A DNA stretch of 64,000 nt from Gammaproteobacteria bacterium (GTDB lineage Bacteria; Pseudomonadota; Gammaproteobacteria; GCA-001735895). The stretch's first letter is position 1; each line of letters starts with the position of its first letter. The DNA is taken from NCBI GenBank assembly GCA_030066085.1, contig JASJCI010000024.1:1-64000 (forward strand). The letters run 5' to 3'. This document shows, one piece after another, positions 59,786-64,000 of the stretch. The notes beneath the pieces were generated by a model. The model saw only the letters and a program-made list of their open reading frames with translations. It was not told where the DNA came from and ran no database searches. A program made the position numbers and the translations under genes.

Positions 59786-60898
59786 GTGAACGCAGAAACC
59801 GGCAACCCGTCTGCGGCGGCGGCTGTCGAAGTGCGCGAAGTCGAGAAGGTCTTCGGCCCGCCAACGACCGGTGCGCGGGCGCTTGCGGGCGTCAGCCTCA
59901 ATATCCTCGACAACGAGTTTTTCACCCTGCTCGGGCCATCCGGCTGCGGTAAAACGACCCTGTTGCGCATCATCGCCGGTTTCGAAACCGTGACTTCGGG
60001 ACGGGTTTTCCTGTTCGGTGACGAAATCGAGGACCTGCCGCCCAACAAGCGACCGGTTAATACCGTGTTCCAGCAATATGCACTGTTTCCGCACATGAGC
60101 GTGGCGGAAAACGTTGCCTTCGGCCTGCATCGCCTGCGCCACCCCAAGGCGGAAGTCGCCAAGCGCGTCGACGAAGCGCTGGACCTGGTTCAGCTCGGCG
60201 AATTTGCCGCGCGGCGGCCGTCGCAGCTGTCCGGCGGCCAGCAGCAGCGGGTCGCGCTGGCGCGGGCGCTGGCGCCGCGACCCAAGGTGCTGCTGCTCGA
60301 CGAACCGCTGTCGGCGCTGGATCTGAAGCTGCGCCAGGCGATGCGCGTCGAGCTCAAGAGCCTGCAGGAAGAAACCGGTATCACCTTCATTTTCGTCACC
60401 CACGACCAGGAAGAGGCGCTGACGATGTCCGATCGCATCGCGGTCATGTCGCGCGGCGAGGTGCAGCAGATCGGTACCGCGCACGATATCTACGATCGCC
60501 CGCGCAATCGTTTCGTCGCCGATTTTATCGGTGAGACCAACCTGCTCGATGTAACGGTCGAAAACGTCGATGACGGCAGCGTTGCCTGCCGCCTGCAGGA
60601 CGGTGGGCTGTTGCAGGCCACGCCTTCGGGTGAAGCTGCCGCGGGTACGGCAGGCCACGTGTCGATCCGCCCCGAGCAGCTCGTGCTGGTGCCGCCGCAG
60701 GAGCCAGCGCTGATGCAGGGCGTGGTCGACCGCCTGATCTATCTCGGCACGGACAATCAACATCTCGTACAGCTGGCGGACGGCAGCGAAATCCGGGTTC
60801 GCACCCAGGCCGCGCAACAGGCCGAAAAGGATTTTGCCCCCGGTGACAAGGTGGGGATTCGGGTGAATCCCGGCACGGCACGGCTGCTGGTGGACTGA
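59786..60898 (+). CDS. potA: Polyamine ABC transporter ATP-binding protein
   Basis: A 370-residue ATPase. Walker A is GPSGCGKTTLLR, the signature QLSGGQQQRVALARAL and Walker B VLLLDEPLSALD. A C-terminal TOBE-like regulatory domain (from ~280) follows, as in PotA/PotG. Cytosolic, it energises spermidine/putrescine-type uptake. GTG 59786 and TTG 59768 are both possible starts. Its stop overlaps the next ATG by 1 nt. Confidence 0.85.
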   Translation: MNAETGNPSAAAAVEVREVEKVFGPPTTGARALAGVSLNILDNEFFTLLGPSGCGKTTLLRIIAGFETVTSGRVFLFGDEIEDLPPNKRPVNTVFQQYALFPHMSVAENVAFGLHRLRHPKAEVAKRVDEALDLVQLGEFAARRPSQLSGGQQQRVALARALAPRPKVLLLDEPLSALDLKLRQAMRVELKSLQEETGITFIFVTHDQEEALTMSDRIAVMSRGEVQQIGTAHDIYDRPRNRFVADFIGETNLLDVTVENVDDGSVACRLQDGGLLQATPSGEAAAGTAGHVSIRPEQLVLVPPQEPALMQGVVDRLIYLGTDNQHLVQLADGSEIRVRTQAAQQAEKDFAPGDKVGIRVNPGTARLLVD

Positions 60899-61830
60899 TG
60901 GCGGGCGGCGTCAGCAGTTCCGGCGGACACTCCGTATCCAGCGCCTACGCCGCGGTGCGCAACTGGCTGCTGGCGCCGTCGTGGATCACGATCGCGATCT
61001 TCATGCTGGGCCCGGTGCTGCTGATGGCGGTCTACTCGTTCCTGACCAAGGAATTTCGCGGCGGCGTCCTGTGGGAGTTTTCGCTGGCGTCCTACGACCA
61101 GTTCTTCTTCGATCGCGGCCTGTTCGGTGACGAGCCGCCGAAACTGCACTGGACTTACCTCGCGATCTACCTGCGTTCGTTTATCCAGGCCAGCGTCGCA
61201 ACCCTGCTGTGCCTCGCCATCGGGTTCCCGACCGCGTACTTCATCGCCACCCGGCCGGCATCGACCCGCATGGTCTGGCTGTTCCTGATAACGATCCCGT
61301 ACTGGGTCAACCTGCTGATCCGCACGGTGTCGATGAAGTTCCTGATCCGCGATACCGGACCGATCAACGAATGGCTGATCAGCTTTGGCCTGCTGGAGGC
61401 GCCGATCAAGATGGTCAACACCGATTTTGCGGTCCAGCTCGGGCTGTTCTATTCCTACCTGCCGTTCATGGTGTTGCCGATTTACGCCGCGGTCGAGCGG
61501 TACGACTTCGCCCTGTCCGAGGCGGCCGCGGATCTTTATGCCGATCGCTGGACTACCCTGTGGCTGGTGCTGCTGCCGGCCGTCAGGCCGGGCATCATTG
61601 CCGGCTGTATCCTGGTTTTCGTGCCCAGCCTCGGTGCGTTTCTCGCCCCCGACCTGCTGGGCGGCGCGAAGAATTTCATGATCGGCTCGCTGATCGAGGA
61701 ACAGTTCAAGGGGGCGGCCGGCAACTGGCCGTTCGGCGCCGCCTGCGCGATGGTGCTGCTGACGATGGTGCTGGTGGCCGTGTTCCTGTACGCGCGCCAG
61801 CAGGCCGCTAACGCGAGGGGTGGCGGATGA
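60898..61830 (+). CDS. potB: Polyamine ABC transporter permease (PotB-like)
   Basis: A 310-residue inner-membrane permease with six hydrophobic segments. The EAA loop is seen as [22 protein letters not shown]. It couples to PotA. ATG 60898 overlaps potA by 1 nt, and its stop overlaps potC (ATGA). Confidence 0.85.
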   Translation: MAGGVSSSGGHSVSSAYAAVRNWLLAPSWITIAIFMLGPVLLMAVYSFLTKEFRGGVLWEFSLASYDQFFFDRGLFGDEPPKLHWTYLAIYLRSFIQASVATLLCLAIGFPTAYFIATRPASTRMVWLFLITIPYWVNLLIRTVSMKFLIRDTGPINEWLISFGLLEAPIKMVNTDFAVQLGLFYSYLPFMVLPIYAAVERYDFALSEAAADLYADRWTTLWLVLLPAVRPGIIAGCILVFVPSLGAFLAPDLLGGAKNFMIGSLIEEQFKGAAGNWPFGAACAMVLLTMVLVAVFLYARQQAANARGGG

Positions 61831-62669
61831 GTACCGGGATCCGCAAACCGGCGCGCAAGATCGACCTGCGGCGCTATCCCGGCTTCGTGCACCTCGCGGT
61901 ATTCTGCATGATTATTCTCTACGCGCCGCTGCTGATCGTGGCCGTATACTCGTTCAATGCGTCGACCTCGATCACCCTGTGGGGCGGGTTTTCGCTGCAA
62001 TGGTACGAGGAAGTTTTCTTCGGCCTCGAATCGGCCAAGTTCAAGGACGCGGCCTGGAATTCCTTCACGATCGCGATTTCGGCCGCGGTCGTGTCGACCT
62101 GTTTCGCGACCTCGGCGGCGCTCGGCATGCTGCGCGCGGGCGAGTTTCGCGGGCGCCCGGTCAGTTTCGCGTTGATCAACCTGCCGCTGATGGTGCCCGA
62201 AATCGTGACCGCCGTGGCCACGCTGATCTTTTTCAACTGGATCAACTTCGAGCGCGGCATCGGCACCATCCTGGTGGCCCATATCGTGTTTTGCATCCCC
62301 TTTGCCTACCTGCCGATCGCGGCCCGGCTCGAGGGAATCTCCGGAATCTACGAACAGGCGGCGCTCGACCTGTACGCGACCCGCTGGGAAGCCTTCCGGC
62401 TGGTGCTGTTGCCGCTGATGGCGCCCGGCGTGCTGTCGGGCTTCCTGCTCGCGTTCATCATTTCGCTCGACGACTTCATCATCACCAATTTCGTCAAGGG
62501 CGCCGGGGTCGAGACGCTGCCGACGGCAATCTTCGGCGCCGTGAAACAGGGCATCAAACCGAATATCATGGCGATATCGACCCTGTTGCTGGTACTGTCG
62601 TTTATCTTCGTTACCCTGTCGTGGCTGATCGGCCGCATGGGAACGGACAGCGGCAGGGCCGCGGATTGA
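61827..62669 (+). CDS. potC: Polyamine ABC transporter permease (PotC-like)
   Basis: A 280-residue permease with six hydrophobic segments and EAA loop [20 protein letters not shown]. The C-terminal helix with [19 protein letters not shown] is typical of PotC/PotI. Translation overlaps potB by 4 nt. Confidence 0.85.
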   Translation: MSTGIRKPARKIDLRRYPGFVHLAVFCMIILYAPLLIVAVYSFNASTSITLWGGFSLQWYEEVFFGLESAKFKDAAWNSFTIAISAAVVSTCFATSAALGMLRAGEFRGRPVSFALINLPLMVPEIVTAVATLIFFNWINFERGIGTILVAHIVFCIPFAYLPIAARLEGISGIYEQAALDLYATRWEAFRLVLLPLMAPGVLSGFLLAFIISLDDFIITNFVKGAGVETLPTAIFGAVKQGIKPNIMAISTLLLVLSFIFVTLSWLIGRMGTDSGRAAD

Positions 62670-62732
62670 ATCGCGGCCGTTACGACGGGTGAAAACATAA
62701 ACCTGGACTCAACCAAAAGAGGAGAAGTACCC

Positions 62733-63761
62733 ATGAAAAACCTGATGATGGCGATCGCGGCCCTGCTGGCCTTCGCCGTATCCCCGGCGCAGGCAGCGGG
62801 CAAGCTGTCGATTTACCACTGGTTCGAATACATACCGCAGGAGTTGCTCGACAAGTTTTCCAGGGAATTCGACGTCGAGGTGACGATGGACACCTACGAC
62901 TCGAACGAGTCGCTGCTGGCCGCGCTCAAGGCGGGTGCGCTCGGTGACTACGACGTCGCGGTTCCCGGCGACTACATGGTCAAGATCCTGAACCAGGAAG
63001 GCATGCTCGACACGATCGGGCAGAATGAGCTGAGCAACCGTGGCAACATCCTGCCGCAGTGGGTCGATGTCGATTTCGACCCCGGCCGCAAGCACTCGAT
63101 TCCTTACCAGTGGGGATCGACCGGTTTCTCGGTCAACCGCAATATCTACCAGGGTGATATCAACACCACCGCGATGATCTTCGATCCGCCGGCCGAGCTG
63201 AAGGGCAAGATCAACGTGCTGGATACTTCCGGCGAGACCCTGACCCTGGCCTCCATCCATCTCGGCATCCCGCAATGCACGCAGGATCGCGACCAGCTGA
63301 AGAAACTCGACGCGCTGGTGCAGGGCGCCAAGCAACACTGGGCATCGTTCAACTCGGACGGCGCCAAGGACGTGCTCGTTTCCGGCGACGCGGCCGTGGG
63401 CATGATCTGGAACGGTTTCGGCGCCAAGGCCCGCGAGGAAGGTGCCCCGATCGAGTATGCCTTTCCGAAGGAGGGTTACATCGTCTGGATGGACAACGTC
63501 GTGCTGTTGAAAGATGCCCCGAACCGCGCTAACGCGATCAAGTTCATGGACTTCCTGCTGCGTCCCGAGAATGCTGCCGCGGTCACCAACTACGCCCGTT
63601 ACACCGCGGGTGTCAAGGGTGTCGAGGCGCATCTCGACCCGGCGCTGGCGAAGTCGCCGGAGCAGAATCCGCCAGCGGGCCAGAAGGGCTTTTTCGTCGA
63701 GGCCTGCGATGCCGAAACGCAACCCCTCTACGACAGGATCTGGACGCGCCTGAAGCAGTAA
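62733..63761 (+). CDS. potD: Polyamine-binding periplasmic protein (PotD/PotF-like)
   Basis: A 342-residue solute-binding protein with a signal peptide (residues 1-21, ending SPAQAAG). GKLSIYHWFEYIPQELLDKF and LGDYDVAVPGDYMVKIL are shared with PotD/PotF. It delivers spermidine, putrescine or a related amine to PotABC. A strong Shine-Dalgarno (AGAGGAG) lies before the ATG, 63 nt after potC. Confidence 0.86.
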   Translation: MKNLMMAIAALLAFAVSPAQAAGKLSIYHWFEYIPQELLDKFSREFDVEVTMDTYDSNESLLAALKAGALGDYDVAVPGDYMVKILNQEGMLDTIGQNELSNRGNILPQWVDVDFDPGRKHSIPYQWGSTGFSVNRNIYQGDINTTAMIFDPPAELKGKINVLDTSGETLTLASIHLGIPQCTQDRDQLKKLDALVQGAKQHWASFNSDGAKDVLVSGDAAVGMIWNGFGAKAREEGAPIEYAFPKEGYIVWMDNVVLLKDAPNRANAIKFMDFLLRPENAAAVTNYARYTAGVKGVEAHLDPALAKSPEQNPPAGQKGFFVEACDAETQPLYDRIWTRLKQ

Positions 63762-63786
63762 CGCGGACGGCCTTGCCGATACGGTG

Positions 63787-63810
63787 CCGGGGAAGCCGCG
63801 ACTTCCCCGG
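63787..63810. terminator. Hairpin after potD
   Basis: A perfect 9-bp stem (CCGGGGAAG/CTTCCCCGG) with a 6-nt loop starts 25 nt after the potD stop. There is no T-run; it probably ends the cupin-potABCD transcript. Confidence 0.6.
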
Positions 63811-63826
63811 CGCCGCTATTGCGATC

Positions 63827-64000
63827 ATGTCGATTGACCCGACAGCCGGGATATCTGCCCAGATCAGCTGGGTATACACGCACGATCTCGAATCCACGGC
63901 CGGCTTTTATGCGCAGGCCCTCGGCCTCGAGTGTGTGCGCGCCGAGGGCAGGGCGCGGGTGTTTCGCGTCACTGGCGGCGCCCATATCGGTATCTGCGAA
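63827..64000 (+). CDS. VOC (glyoxalase-like) family protein, truncated by the window edge
   Basis: The first 58 codons of a vicinal-oxygen-chelate protein. QISWVYTHDLESTAGFYAQ and LGLECVRAEGRARVFRV are the usual start of a VOC domain. The reading frame is open to the window end, so the function cannot be told. It follows the potD terminator. Confidence 0.7.
   Translation, partial: MSIDPTAGISAQISWVYTHDLESTAGFYAQALGLECVRAEGRARVFRVTGGAHIGICE

Noticed and set aside
1-64000. rRNA, tRNA, CRISPR arrays, prophage or complete IS
   Set aside because: None was recognised on reading through. Small RNAs and riboswitches cannot be excluded without covariance-model searches.

Overview
The window is about 64 kb of GC-rich, gene-dense bacterial chromosome with roughly 60 protein genes. 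I see no rRNA, tRNA, CRISPR array or intact insertion sequence. A kbl-tdh pair, an MltF-type transglycosylase, a Ppx/GppA phosphatase and a potABCD-type transporter point to a Gammaproteobacterium. The many enzymes for betaine-, amino-acid-, amide- and organosulfur-type small molecules suggest a heterotroph, probably marine. That placement is inference; no marker gene fixes it.

Layout. 0.1-4.2 kb: a 2-oxoglutarate/Fe oxygenase, a GMC oxidoreductase, an Asp/Glu-racemase-superfamily enzyme and a secreted NHL protein. 4.2-6.5 kb: an AT-rich patch with two very small genes (a 41-residue membrane protein and a 54-residue ribbon-helix-helix protein), then an HtrA-like protease. 6.5-9.1 kb: an MttB-family methyltransferase under a TetR gene with palindromic operator candidates. 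9.1-13.5 kb: exporter, malonyl-CoA synthetase, amidase and isochorismatase-like hydrolase, packed as a malonate-forming module. 13.5-18.1 kb (minus strand): amino-acid-oxidase-like flavoprotein, ADP-forming acyl-CoA synthetase, MFS transporter.

18.2-24.9 kb is the most interesting block. Seven genes run in one direction: threonine aldolase, an M24 protein carrying the metal and lyase residues I remember for the DMSP lyase DddP, a degenerate M28 protein, a thiol-dioxygenase-like cupin, an unrecognised SAM methyltransferase, an agmatine deiminase with a signal peptide and a small secreted protein. A second M24 relative at 35.2 kb has the same metal ligands but lacks the Asp proposed as catalytic base.

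24.9-36.4 kb: CbiM-like permease, DUF924 protein, MFS transporter, kbl-tdh, an ArsR-regulated metal permease with paired operator palindromes, MmgE/PrpD protein, a K+ channel with RCK domains, and the second M24 protein. 36.4-48.7 kb: an inverted-repeat unit, a cyclase-TolB-TPR protein, a TauD-family oxygenase with a leaderless promoter, MscS, a glutamate-synthase-like/acetolactate-synthase-like pair, a lipoprotein, quinone reductase, pilin, MltF and an exporter. 48.7-56.4 kb: Ppx/GppA, an enolase-superfamily enzyme with an MDR reductase, a triple rhodanese, and an FrhB-like protein behind a 10-residue leader ORF and coupled to a second TauD-family gene. A repeat-bounded segment follows. 56.4-64 kb: EamA, AzlD, AzlC, EamA on the minus strand, then cupin-potABCD on the plus strand and the start of a VOC protein at the edge.

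Many genes overlap by 1-8 nt, so translational coupling is common. Transporters, especially exporters (four EamA proteins, AzlCD, two MFS), are unusually frequent. Starts were chosen from overlaps, Shine-Dalgarno sequences and protein N termini, and often differ from the longest open frame. Residue matches to DddP rest on remembered residue numbers, not an alignment.
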